A stretch of DNA of 64,000 bases from Coprenecus sp964640305. Its GTDB lineage: Bacteria; Bacteroidota; Bacteroidia; Bacteroidales; UBA932. Shown piece after piece: positions 1 to 8,394 of the stretch (position 1 is its first letter; each line of letters opens with the position of its first letter). The position numbers were made by a program, and so were the translations under genes. Location: the NCBI GenBank assembly GCA_964640305.1, contig CAZXFF010000002.1:38647-102646 (forward strand). The letters run 5' to 3'. The notes under the pieces are model-generated. The model did not search any database. It saw nothing but the letters and a program-made list of their open reading frames with translations, and was not told the DNA's origin.

Positions 1-827
1 TGAAATACGATCTGATCCGAAAGGCGGTAATACAGATCTGTGAACTTTTCGCTGCCGTAGAATGTGAAATCCAGATCGAGACCGATTTTATAATAAGTAT
101 TGCAGAGTCTGATCTTGCCCCTCTGGTCTTTGGGTAGAGTATTCTCTCCCAAGACTATGGCGAATGAAGTATCGTTCTCATGTACCGGTTCTATCACTGT
201 ACCTATCCTTTCCAGATTGATTGCACAGACAATATTTTCCTTGTCTATCCCGAGGCTGTCGACAAAATACTTTGACCCGGCCATATTGTTCTCTTTTGCA
301 TCCAGGGCGACGAAAAGTATATTCTTGTCAGGACCGGTTCTGGTTTTCTTCATTGTCCCGAAAATATCCGCAAGATTCAGCAATGCAGTTACTCCGGAGG
401 CATTGTCGTCCGCTCCGTTGTAGATATTTCCGTTCAGTATCCCCAAATGGTCATAATGAGCGCAGATTATCACATATTTATCTGAAGGGACGGCACTTGG
501 CACTATCCCCACGACATTTCTGGCTCTCTTTACGGAATCCACCATGAAAGGCTGGAAATAGCTTGTGCTCTTGAATGGTTCGAGCCCGTATCTGGCATAT
601 TCATCCTTTATGAATGCCGCAATCATTTCATTCGCCCGGGTACCGGTTGCCCTGCCTTCAGCCATATCATCTGAGATATGTTCCAGAATCCTACGCTGCT
701 TCGCAAGGTATATTATCTGCTCGTACATGGTATAGGGACCCAAGCGTTTGGGATTGCTTTCCGCAGAAACAGGCAGTACGGCAAAAAACAGTACGGTCAG
801 AACCGCAATAATGGACCTCGGGGACAT
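1..827 (-). CDS. M28-family peptidase, secreted (partial, C-terminus outside window)
   Basis: The N-terminal 275 residues of an M28 (aminopeptidase-like) zinc peptidase; the rest lies left of the window. Read from the ATG at 827 it starts with a hydrophobic signal peptide (about residues 1-22, ending VSA), so the protein is exported. Metal motifs are visible: HYDHLG (residues 124-129) and NGADDNASG (137-145). Two positions are unusual. Where the family has a Glu-Glu pair (general base plus zinc ligand), this protein reads DAKEN, so the base position appears to be Lys178 with Glu179 kept; and the usual NLDMIG reads NLERIG (Glu206). It may therefore be a weak enzyme or a pseudo-peptidase. It lies 14 bases downstream of pyrF on the same strand and is probably co-transcribed with it. 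Confidence 0.85.
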   Translation of the reverse strand, partial: MSPRSIIAVLTVLFFAVLPVSAESNPKRLGPYTMYEQIIYLAKQRRILEHISDDMAEGRATGTRANEMIAAFIKDEYARYGLEPFKSTSYFQPFMVDSVKRARNVVGIVPSAVPSDKYVIICAHYDHLGILNGNIYNGADDNASGVTALLNLADIFGTMKKTRTGPDKNILFVALDAKENNMAGSKYFVDSLGIDKENIVCAINLERIGTVIEPVHENDTSFAIVLGENTLPKDQRGKIRLCNTYYKIGLDLDFTFYGSEKFTDLYYRLSDQIVF

Positions 828-841
828 GGCAGTGTCTGGAT

Positions 842-1684
842 TTAGAGGTTCCTTGCAAGCAATTCCTTCATTTCAGAAGCCAGTTCAGCCGCTGCAGATG
901 AAGCAGCTTCCGCAAAATTGTCTTCTGAAGATGCATATATTATCCCCCTGGAAGAATTGACGAGAAGGCCGCAATGGGAATTCAGACCGTATTTTGCCAC
1001 TTCCGAAAGAGATCCTCCCTGGGCACCTACACCTGGTACCAGCAGGAAATGGTCCGGACAGTACTCCCTGATTTCAGCCAGCTTTTCCGGCCTTGTTGCT
1101 CCTACTACGAACATGAGCCTGTCTGTGGAATTGCCGAATTCCTTCTCGGTGTTCGCGATGGTACCGCTTATGACTCTTTCATACAGCGGCACACCGCCTT
1201 CTGTCCCGAGACATTCGAATTCCTCAGCTGATTTGTTCGATGTAAGTGCGAGTACAATTCCCCATTTGCCTTCCCTCTTGAGGAACGGACGTATGGAATC
1301 ACTGCCCATATAAGGGGACAGTGTAACTGCATCGAAACCCATCCTGTCCAGAAAGGCTTTAGCGTAGCGTTCGGCAGTATTGCCTATGTCGCCCCTTTTT
1401 GCATCTGCGATGACAAACATTTCCGGATATCTGTCCCGGATATATCTCACAGTCATTTCAAGCTGCGTCCAGCCGTGTGCTCCTTCTGCCTCGTAAAAAG
1501 CAATGTTGGGTTTGAATGCCACCGCGAAAGATGCGGTGGCATCGATTATCCGACGGTTAAATTCAAAAAGACTGTCTTTCTCTACGGATATGCACCCCGG
1601 CAGTTTATCCGGATCGGTATCCAGACCGACGCAGAGGAAAGATGACTTTTTCCGTATTTCTCCGTATAATTGTGTGTAATTCAT
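842..1684 (-). CDS. pyrF: Orotidine-5'-phosphate decarboxylase
   Basis: Catalyses the last step of UMP synthesis, decarboxylation of OMP, in the cytoplasm. The 280-residue length and the signature DAKRGDIGNTAERYA (from residue 94, catalytic Lys96) place it in the longer PyrF subfamily (type 2) seen in mycobacteria, myxobacteria and Bacteroidota rather than the roughly 230-residue E. coli type. The N-terminal VGLDTDPDKLP motif holds the first active-site Asp. The ATG at 1684 is the first in frame and lies 6 bases after the stop of the M20 dipeptidase gene, so the two genes are translated from one message that starts near rsfS. Confidence 0.95.
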   Translation of the reverse strand: MNYTQLYGEIRKKSSFLCVGLDTDPDKLPGCISVEKDSLFEFNRRIIDATASFAVAFKPNIAFYEAEGAHGWTQLEMTVRYIRDRYPEMFVIADAKRGDIGNTAERYAKAFLDRMGFDAVTLSPYMGSDSIRPFLKREGKWGIVLALTSNKSAEEFECLGTEGGVPLYERVISGTIANTEKEFGNSTDRLMFVVGATRPEKLAEIREYCPDHFLLVPGVGAQGGSLSEVAKYGLNSHCGLLVNSSRGIIYASSEDNFAEAASSAAAELASEMKELLARNL

Positions 1685-1690
1685 ATTCTG

Positions 1691-3037
1691 TTAGAAGTAC
1701 TTGTAGAAAAGAGCTATTGATTCCATTCCCTTTTCGAACTGGGACAGGAGATAACTTTCATTGGGAGAGTGGATCGTATCCCTTTCGAGACCGAATCCTA
1801 TAAGAAGCGGATCCGCTTTAAGTATCTGCTGCATCTCTGCGAGGATCGGGATGGATCCGCCGCCTCTGTTCGGAACAGGCTCTATGCCGTATACCTCATG
1901 GATGGCTTTTGACGCAGCTTTGTATGCATCCGACGATATAGGGATGAGGAATCCGTTTCCGCCATGGTGGGTCGTCACCTTGACCCTGACTCCTTTAGGT
2001 ACATTGGCAAGGATGTGGGCTTCGAAAAGTTCAGCTATTTTCTTCCAGTCCTGATTGGGAACCAGACGCATGGATATCTTGGCATACGCTTTTGAAGGAA
2101 GTACCGTCTTGGCACCTTCACCAGTAAAGCCGCCCCATATACCGTTCACATCCAGGCACGGACGGATTCCGGTCCTCTCCGGTGTGGTATATCCTTTTTC
2201 CCCGTCCACATCGTCTATATCCAGGAAACGGTTGTACTCTTCAGCATCGAAAGGAGCCCTGCCGAGCATCTCACGGTCCTCAGCTGAAAGTTCCACCACA
2301 TCATCGTAAAAGCCCTTGATCGTGATATGTCCGTTTTCATCTATAAGATTGTAGACAATCTTGCAAAGGGCATTGATAGGATTGACAACAGCTCCCCCAT
2401 AATGACCGGAATGCAGGTCCTTGTTGGGACCGGTAACCTCGATTTCCATATATGTGAGTCCTCTCATTCCACAGTTGATTGAAGGAACGTCTTCCCCTAT
2501 CATGGTAGTATCGGAAACCAGCATGATGTCACATGCAAGCATGTCTTTATGCTCTTCTGCCCACTTCCCGAGACTGGGGGAACCGATTTCCTCCTCCCCT
2601 TCGAGGATGAATTTTATATTATGCCTCTGCAGACCGTTCCGTACGAGATACTCGAACGCCTTGATATGCATGAAGGACTGTCCCTTGTCATCATTTGCAC
2701 CACGTGCATAGATTGCTCCGTCCCGGATCTCAGGTTCAAAAGGAGCAGAATCCCATAATTCAATCGGATCTACAGGCTGTACATCATAATGGCCGTATAC
2801 CAGTATTGTCTTCAGTGACGGATCTATAATCTTTTCGCCGAATACGACAGGATGCCCGTCTGTAGGATATACGTCAGCCCTGTCAGCACCTGCTTCCTTC
2901 AGCATCGTTGCAAGCTTTTCGGCACATTTCTGCATATCTCCTTTGTGTCCGGGATCTGAACTGATTGAGGGTATACGCAATACTTCGAACAATTCATTCA
3001 GGAACCTGTCCTTGTTTTCTGCATAATATTTTTTCAT
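1691..3037 (-). CDS. M20-family dipeptidase
   Basis: A cytosolic dizinc dipeptidase of the M20 family, CNDP/carboxypeptidase-G2-like branch. The 448-residue protein has the expected motifs: YGHYDVQP (His83, Asp85), ARGANDDKGQ (bridging Asp near 116), and EGEEEIGS (catalytic/metal Glu at 148-150), followed by a lid domain and a C-terminal NRGGGSIP/HSPNE segment with the last metal ligand. It hydrolyses short peptides; the exact substrate cannot be read from sequence. No signal peptide. It lies 11 bases from psd and 6 bases from pyrF in the same minus-strand operon; the neighbours do not suggest a shared pathway. Confidence 0.9.
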   Translation of the reverse strand: MKKYYAENKDRFLNELFEVLRIPSISSDPGHKGDMQKCAEKLATMLKEAGADRADVYPTDGHPVVFGEKIIDPSLKTILVYGHYDVQPVDPIELWDSAPFEPEIRDGAIYARGANDDKGQSFMHIKAFEYLVRNGLQRHNIKFILEGEEEIGSPSLGKWAEEHKDMLACDIMLVSDTTMIGEDVPSINCGMRGLTYMEIEVTGPNKDLHSGHYGGAVVNPINALCKIVYNLIDENGHITIKGFYDDVVELSAEDREMLGRAPFDAEEYNRFLDIDDVDGEKGYTTPERTGIRPCLDVNGIWGGFTGEGAKTVLPSKAYAKISMRLVPNQDWKKIAELFEAHILANVPKGVRVKVTTHHGGNGFLIPISSDAYKAASKAIHEVYGIEPVPNRGGGSIPILAEMQQILKADPLLIGFGLERDTIHSPNESYLLSQFEKGMESIALFYKYF

Positions 3038-3048
3038 ATAGAAAGTGT

Positions 3049-3723
3049 TTATTGGTTTGTATTCTTTTTCTGCAATTCCGCTATGACCGTTTCCGATCCT
3101 GTGACCTTGTCTCCGATCTTTACATTGACTTTGGTTCCAATAGGAAGGAAAACATCCGCCCTGGAACCGAATTTGATGAACCCTATCTGCTCTCCGGCCT
3201 CGAACTTCTTTTCATATTCCGCATAACACACGACACGCCTGGCAAAAAGTCCGGCTATCTGACGGCACAGGATCTCTGTCCCGTCCTCATTCCTGAATAC
3301 GATAGTGGTCCTTTCGTTCTTGGTTGAGGATTTCGGATGCCAGGCCGCGAGATAGTTTCCCCTGTGATATTTGAAGAAAGTCACCATTCCTCTGATAGGG
3401 GCCCAGTTGATATGCACATTGAAGAAAGACATGAATATGGAGACCTGAAGCCTTCTGTCATGAAAATATTCCGGTTCTTCCACTTCCTCTATAATCACGA
3501 TTTTCCCGTCTGCAGCAGCTGTCACTTTATGGCTGTCTCCTGTCGGGGTTCTTTTAGGGTCCCTGAAAAAGGCAATGAAGAACACTGCGAATCCCAATGG
3601 AATGAAAGTCATTATGGCTGTCCATACCTTAAAGCCATACATTCCTATGAAAACACCGCCGAAAAACAGGGTAAATAGAAAAGACGTTACGATTATTGTT
3701 GTTCCTTCCTTATGGATTTTCAT
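3049..3723 (-). CDS. psd: Phosphatidylserine decarboxylase proenzyme
   Basis: Converts phosphatidylserine to phosphatidylethanolamine at the inner membrane. The 224-residue short form has two adjacent N-terminal membrane segments (about residues 8-52) and the self-cleavage site in IKFGSRADV (Gly186-Ser187), where the serine becomes the pyruvoyl cofactor of the alpha chain. This is the compact Psd-related type found in Bacteroidota and alphaproteobacteria, not the 320-residue E. coli type. It lies 12 bases after cdsA, whose product CDP-diacylglycerol is the precursor of phosphatidylserine, so two steps of one pathway are side by side. A phosphatidylserine synthase gene is not in the window. 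Confidence 0.95.
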   Translation of the reverse strand: MKIHKEGTTIIVTSFLFTLFFGGVFIGMYGFKVWTAIMTFIPLGFAVFFIAFFRDPKRTPTGDSHKVTAAADGKIVIIEEVEEPEYFHDRRLQVSIFMSFFNVHINWAPIRGMVTFFKYHRGNYLAAWHPKSSTKNERTTIVFRNEDGTEILCRQIAGLFARRVVCYAEYEKKFEAGEQIGFIKFGSRADVFLPIGTKVNVKIGDKVTGSETVIAELQKKNTNQ

Positions 3724-3735
3724 CTCGACAACCGG

Positions 3736-4563
3736 TTATGCAGTTATTAAACATATATAAAATACCACTGCCGGGAACGTGGTCAGGGCTCCGTCAAATC
3801 GGTCAAGCAATCCTCCGTGCCCTGGCATTATCTTTCCCGAGTCCTTGACCCCAAAGTTACGTTTTAATTGGGATTCCGCCAAATCTCCCAGAGTTGAAGT
3901 GACGTTGACGATCAGGGCAAGCGGCAGCCATTGGATCCATGACATGGCAGTCATATCCGTCCATCCTATCACGAATCCTGCGGCAAGCGAGGTAAACAGT
4001 CCTCCGAAATACCCTTCCCAGGATTTTTTAGGGGAAATGGACGGACACATCTTATGCCCGTTTTTCTGTCCGAAACTGATCCCGAATAAATATGCTCCGA
4101 CATCAGAAGCCCAGATGACTATCATTACAGCCAGCAGGATGATACCGTCAAAACTGCCGTCATCACCGAAGACAATCCAGTTAGTCATCGCGAACGGGAC
4201 GGCGATATACGGAACGGAAGCGACAGTATATATTGCCTGTCCGTATGCATCCTTGTCCCGGCTGAAGAGTATGCAGAAAAACACCAGGGTCACCATAACC
4301 GGTATAATCAGGAACCAGACAGGGTCTAGTCCGTAACCGTTTACCATAAATGATATTACGAAAGTCGCCAGTCCTGTAAAAAGGGAAATCACCCTGGCGG
4401 CTTTTTCCTTGCCGCCAAGGGTGATTTTATGGTATTCATACATCATTATCGCAACCACTGCAGCAAAAACGATGCAGTATGCAACCGGATTCCAGAGCAA
4501 TGCTGTCAGAAATACCGCAAGGAATACGGCTCCGCTCGCTGTCCTAATCAGAAGATTCCTCAT
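3736..4563 (-). CDS. cdsA: Phosphatidate cytidylyltransferase (CDP-diglyceride synthase)
   Basis: Integral membrane enzyme making CDP-diacylglycerol from phosphatidic acid and CTP, the branch point of phospholipid synthesis. The 275-residue protein has about eight hydrophobic segments and the family signature near the C-terminus: SPKKSWEGYFGG followed by GDLAESQLKRNFGVKDSG and PGHGGLLDRFDG. Its first 20 bases overlap the 3' end of ftsH, indicating translational coupling. The pairing cdsA-psd downstream of ftsH is consistent with a membrane-biogenesis operon. Confidence 0.95.
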   Translation of the reverse strand: MRNLLIRTASGAVFLAVFLTALLWNPVAYCIVFAAVVAIMMYEYHKITLGGKEKAARVISLFTGLATFVISFMVNGYGLDPVWFLIIPVMVTLVFFCILFSRDKDAYGQAIYTVASVPYIAVPFAMTNWIVFGDDGSFDGIILLAVMIVIWASDVGAYLFGISFGQKNGHKMCPSISPKKSWEGYFGGLFTSLAAGFVIGWTDMTAMSWIQWLPLALIVNVTSTLGDLAESQLKRNFGVKDSGKIMPGHGGLLDRFDGALTTFPAVVFYICLITA

Positions 4564-6553
4564 CTGTTTTCACCTCATTCTTTACGTTCGTATTACCGGC
4601 TGCCTTGCGCTCTCCGAATATCCTTTCCAGATCTTCCGAGAAAATGACCTCTTTCTCCAGAAGCAGTTCTGCCAGCTTTATGAAACCGTCCATATTCGCC
4701 TTGAGCACTTCCAGAGCCGTTCGGTGCGCCTTGTCAATGAATTCCTTGGCTTCTGTGTCAATAAGTTCGGCTGTCTTTTCACTGTAAGGTTTGCCGAGGT
4801 TGTAACCCTGGTTCCCGGATGAATCATAGAATGAAATATTGCCGACTTTGTCACTCATCCCGAAATAGGTAACCATAGCATAGGCCTGTTTGGTCACTTT
4901 CTCCAAGTCATTCATTGCACCGGTTGAAATCCGGTTGTTTATTATTTCCTCCGCTGCACGTCCGCCAAGAGTTGCTGCCATCTCGTCCATCATCTGCTCG
5001 GTAGTGGTTATCTGCCGTTCTTCAGGAAGATACCAGGCTGCACCCAGTGCGCTGCCCCTGGGGATAATCGTCACTTTAAGCAACGGATTGGCATTGGGCA
5101 GCATCCAGCTGACAGTTGCGTGTCCTGCTTCATGGAATGCAATGGTCCTCTTCTCTTCCGGAGAAATGATCTTGCTGCGCCTCTCGAGACCTCCTACAAT
5201 CCTGTCTATGGCATCCAGGAAATCCTGCTTGTCAATGGCCGTCTTGTTTTTCCTGGCAGCAATCAAAGCTGCTTCATTGCATACATTCGCGATGTCTGCA
5301 CCGGAAAATCCGGGTGTCTGTTTTGCAAGGAAATCAATATCAAAACCTTCTGCCAGTTTGAGTTTCCGGCAATGTACCTTGAATATCTCAAGACGTTCTT
5401 TCTGTTCAGGAAGGTCTACGTGTATCTGACGGTCGAAACGTCCTGCCCTCATGAGAGCCTTGTCCAGAATATCGGCACGGTTAGTGGCTGCAAGGATAAT
5501 CACGCCTGAGTTTGTACCGAAGCCGTCCATCTCGGTAAGCAGCTGGTTAAGGGTATTCTCCCTCTCGTCGTTCGAAGAAAATCCGACATTCTTGCTTCTC
5601 GCACGGCCTACAGCATCGATTTCATCTATAAACACTATGCATGGTGCCTTTTCCTTTGCCTGACGGAAGAGGTCGCGCACCCTGGATGCACCCACTCCCA
5701 CAAACATTTCCACGAAATCCGAACCGGAAATGGAAAAGAACGGGACATTCGCTTCACCCGCTACAGCCTTGGCAAGAAGGGTCTTTCCCGTACCCGGAGG
5801 CCCTACAAGCAACGCACCCTTCGGTATCTTTCCTCCGAGTGCGGTATATTTCTTCGGATTCTTGAGGAAATCCACGATTTCCATTACTTCCACCTTGGCT
5901 TCTTCCAGACCTGCCACGTCCTTGAAAGTAACTTTCACATTGTTCTCCTTCTCATACAGTTTGGCCTGGGATTTCCCGACATTGAAGATACCTCCGTTGC
6001 CACCGGGGCCGCCCATGTTTTTCTGCATGGGGCGGAACATTATGAACCACAGAAGACCGAACATCAGAAGAGGGAAGAGTATCCAGTCTAAAACCGATCC
6101 CCAATAATTGTTCCTCTCTTCTGTAGAAACCGTAAAGCGGTCTCCGGGAGGCAAGGACATACGGGCCTCCTCGAAATTTTCTTCAGCATTGAAATTCGAA
6201 GATACAATGAAGTAGAAATGAGGACCGTAGTTAGGTGTTCTTCCTCCGAAATACTTGTTCACGTATTTTCCGAGAGAGTCCTTTTTGATATAAACCTCCG
6301 CCCTGTGCTGGTTTGTGATATAGTTTATCTTCTCGACATCCCCCTGAGGGATCATGCTTTCCTTTACGGTAAGCCATTCCGTCTTGACTTCCTTTGATCC
6401 TGAATAGTTCGAAATTATATAGAACATGCTTACCCCCAGCAGGACATACAATCCCCACATGATGCCTCGCATGGGCTTTGACGGTCCACCAGGGGCAGGT
6501 CTGCCGTTTCTGCCTCCAGGATTGAAATTGGGTTTATTCTGATTCTTGTCCAT
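4544..6553 (-). CDS. ftsH: ATP-dependent zinc metalloprotease FtsH
   Basis: Membrane-anchored AAA+ protease that degrades misassembled membrane proteins and regulatory proteins. The 669-residue protein has a Pro/Gly/Asn-rich cytoplasmic start, a first membrane helix (about 31-50), a periplasmic domain, a second helix (about 155-173), the AAA module with Walker A GPPGTGKT (251-258) and Walker B FIDEID (307-312), the SRH region (RAGRFDRQ), and the zinc site HEAGH (473-477). A Gly-rich linker (GGPGGNGG) follows the second helix. It lies 5 bases after rsfS and overlaps cdsA by 20 bases. Confidence 0.97.
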   Translation of the reverse strand: MDKNQNKPNFNPGGRNGRPAPGGPSKPMRGIMWGLYVLLGVSMFYIISNYSGSKEVKTEWLTVKESMIPQGDVEKINYITNQHRAEVYIKKDSLGKYVNKYFGGRTPNYGPHFYFIVSSNFNAEENFEEARMSLPPGDRFTVSTEERNNYWGSVLDWILFPLLMFGLLWFIMFRPMQKNMGGPGGNGGIFNVGKSQAKLYEKENNVKVTFKDVAGLEEAKVEVMEIVDFLKNPKKYTALGGKIPKGALLVGPPGTGKTLLAKAVAGEANVPFFSISGSDFVEMFVGVGASRVRDLFRQAKEKAPCIVFIDEIDAVGRARSKNVGFSSNDERENTLNQLLTEMDGFGTNSGVIILAATNRADILDKALMRAGRFDRQIHVDLPEQKERLEIFKVHCRKLKLAEGFDIDFLAKQTPGFSGADIANVCNEAALIAARKNKTAIDKQDFLDAIDRIVGGLERRSKIISPEEKRTIAFHEAGHATVSWMLPNANPLLKVTIIPRGSALGAAWYLPEERQITTTEQMMDEMAATLGGRAAEEIINNRISTGAMNDLEKVTKQAYAMVTYFGMSDKVGNISFYDSSGNQGYNLGKPYSEKTAELIDTEAKEFIDKAHRTALEVLKANMDGFIKLAELLLEKEVIFSEDLERIFGERKAAGNTNVKNEVKTDEESSD

Positions 6554-6558
6554 AATCT

Positions 6559-6906
6559 TTACTCGTCTTCTTTATAATCTTTCCTTTCCGCATCCGCCCA
6601 AAGGTCCTCCAGCCTGTAGAAGTTCCTGTATTCTGTCTGGAAAACATGCACGACGATATCCATGTAATCCAGGATGACCCAGAATCCATTCTCCTTCCCC
6701 TGCATCCTGACAACCTTGCGCCCGCATTTTTCCATCATCCTTTCCTCTATATTGTCCGATATGGCTGCAACCTGAGTAGTAGAATCAGCATTGCATATAA
6801 CGAAATGGTCAGTAATGGCCGTGCCGATCTTTCTCAAATCCAGGGAGCAGACGTTTTTTCCCTTCTTTTCTAAAATCGCTTCAGCGATAATGTCTGTTTC
6901 TGTCAT
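6559..6906 (-). CDS. rsfS: Ribosomal silencing factor RsfS
   Basis: Binds ribosomal protein uL14 and blocks subunit joining when nutrients are scarce. The 115-residue protein has the family core: the KGKNVCSLDLR start, TDHFVICNADSTTQVAAISDNI, and GFWVILDYMDIVVHVF near the C-terminus. It is the first gene of the long minus-strand operon rsfS-ftsH-cdsA-psd-M20-pyrF-M28; a promoter-like element lies directly upstream (6930-6961). The rsfS-ftsH pairing is common in Bacteroidota. Confidence 0.95.
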   Translation of the reverse strand: MTETDIIAEAILEKKGKNVCSLDLRKIGTAITDHFVICNADSTTQVAAISDNIEERMMEKCGRKVVRMQGKENGFWVILDYMDIVVHVFQTEYRNFYRLEDLWADAERKDYKEDE

Positions 6907-6929
6907 AATAATTTTATATTTTTGCGTGA

Positions 6930-6961
6930 CAAATATAGTTATAAAAATTGTGCCATGACAA
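6930..6961 (-). promoter_or_regulatory. Promoter of the rsfS-ftsH operon
   Basis: On the minus strand a TTG (6961-6959) is followed after 21 bases by TATATTTG (6937-6930), matching the Bacteroidota -33/-7 pattern. It would start transcription near 6925, about 18 bases before the rsfS ATG. A plus-strand TATTTTTG (6917-6924) upstream of birA lies beside it, so rsfS and birA are probably expressed divergently from one short region. Confidence 0.6.
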
Positions 6962-7734
6962 TCTATTGGTCAAAGTTGACAGATTCCACAAATCTGGATG
7001 CAATGAGGGAAAAGGGGAGTGCTGAAGACAGAACCGTATGGGCGGCAGAGTTCCAGAGCGCAGGTAGGGGACAACGGGGTAACAGATGGGAGAGCGAGGA
7101 GGGCAAAAACCTGATGTTCAGTATACTTTTCAAGCCAAAGGATTTTCCGGCCACAAACCAGTTCCATATCTCCATGGCTGTAGCTTCCGGTGTTGCCGAC
7201 TATCTGGCATCAAAGGGGATAAAGGCATCAGTCAAATGGCCCAATGACATCTATTCCGGAGACAGGAAAATTTGCGGAATGCTTATAGAAAACACGCTTT
7301 CAGGTGACAGATTGGCAGCATGCATTGCGGGGATAGGCCTTAATGTAAACCAGCGCATCTTTCCAGCTGATCTTCCAAATCCCACATCTCTTGTATTGGA
7401 ACTGGAGCGTTCCGGCTGCACCACTGCTTCTGCACCGGACATCCACACTGAACTGCCATCACTCCTTCAGTCAATATTCAGCAGATATGAGAGCGTGACT
7501 GAACCGGAGGGACGGAAGAAACTGTCGGAGCACTACATGTCAATAATGTACCGGCTCGGTGAAAAACATCTGTTCGAAGAGACAGAGTATTTCAAGGACA
7601 GGAATGCCCCCGGACCGAGAAGGTTCGAAGGCATTATAAGAGGAATAGAAGAAGATACTTCCCGCCTGATAGTGGAACATCCGGACGGGAATACCGTACG
7701 CTATTTCTTCAAGGAAATCAAATTCATCATCTGA
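6955..7734 (+). CDS. birA: Biotin--[acetyl-CoA-carboxylase] ligase
   Basis: Attaches biotin to the biotin carrier protein of acyl-CoA carboxylases. From the ATG at 6955 the protein has 259 residues and begins directly with the catalytic domain; there is no N-terminal helix-turn-helix, so it is a monofunctional ligase and not a repressor. Motifs: GRGQRGNRW (38-46, biotinyl-AMP loop) and KWPNDIY (94-100, catalytic Lys94), plus a C-terminal SH3-like domain. An in-frame TTG at 6922 would add 11 residues but sits on the -7 element, so the ATG is preferred. The stop codon abuts the rpe stop codon from the other strand with no gap. Confidence 0.93.
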   Translation: MTIYWSKLTDSTNLDAMREKGSAEDRTVWAAEFQSAGRGQRGNRWESEEGKNLMFSILFKPKDFPATNQFHISMAVASGVADYLASKGIKASVKWPNDIYSGDRKICGMLIENTLSGDRLAACIAGIGLNVNQRIFPADLPNPTSLVLELERSGCTTASAPDIHTELPSLLQSIFSRYESVTEPEGRKKLSEHYMSIMYRLGEKHLFEETEYFKDRNAPGPRRFEGIIRGIEEDTSRLIVEHPDGNTVRYFFKEIKFII

Positions 7735-8391
7735 TTATAGGGTCTTTATTCTATGTATAACATCCGCAGGGTCGGGTGCCGAAAATACAGCATTGCCTAC
7801 TACGACAATATCCGTACCTGCATCCCTCAGGGCCCCGGCATTGGAGGGGTTCACACCTCCATCCACTTCTATCAGGGTACCTGTCCCGAGACGGTCAACC
7901 ATCTTGCGGCATTCTTCCACCTTGCGGTAGGTGTTCTCTATGAATGACTGCCCTCCGAACCCTGGATTTACGGACATAAGGAGAATCATATCGCAGAATT
8001 CCGCTATATATTCGAGGGAAGTGACCGGCGTATGGGGATTCAGAACCACACCTGCCTTCATTCCGTTCGCCTTGATATTCTGCAGGGAGCGGTGCAGATG
8101 CGTGCATGCCTCATAGTGGACGCACACGTATTCAGGGGAACTGTTCTTCAGTACCGGAATGTACCTGTCCGGATCCATAATCATCAGATGCACATCCAGA
8201 GGCTTCTTCGCTATTGCAGCAATGTTCTTTATGACAGGGAATCCGAAAGATATATTGGGAACGAACATACCGTCCATTACATCCAGGTGTATAAAATCGC
8301 ATTCGGAAGCATTGAGCATCTCAACCGACTGGCCCAGACGCGTAAAATCCGATGAAAGTATCGATGGTGAAATAAGCAGTGACTTTTCCAT
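7735..8391 (-). CDS. rpe: Ribulose-phosphate 3-epimerase
   Basis: Interconverts ribulose 5-phosphate and xylulose 5-phosphate in the pentose phosphate pathway; cytoplasmic. The 218-residue TIM barrel shows the metal and substrate motifs SPSILSSDFTRLG (7-19), HLDVMDGMFVPN, HLMI, LMSVNPGFGGQ and EVDGGVN. It follows pepD by 3 bases, so the two are probably on one message. Confidence 0.96.
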   Translation of the reverse strand: MEKSLLISPSILSSDFTRLGQSVEMLNASECDFIHLDVMDGMFVPNISFGFPVIKNIAAIAKKPLDVHLMIMDPDRYIPVLKNSSPEYVCVHYEACTHLHRSLQNIKANGMKAGVVLNPHTPVTSLEYIAEFCDMILLMSVNPGFGGQSFIENTYRKVEECRKMVDRLGTGTLIEVDGGVNPSNAGALRDAGTDIVVVGNAVFSAPDPADVIHRIKTL

Positions 8392-8394
8392 ATC

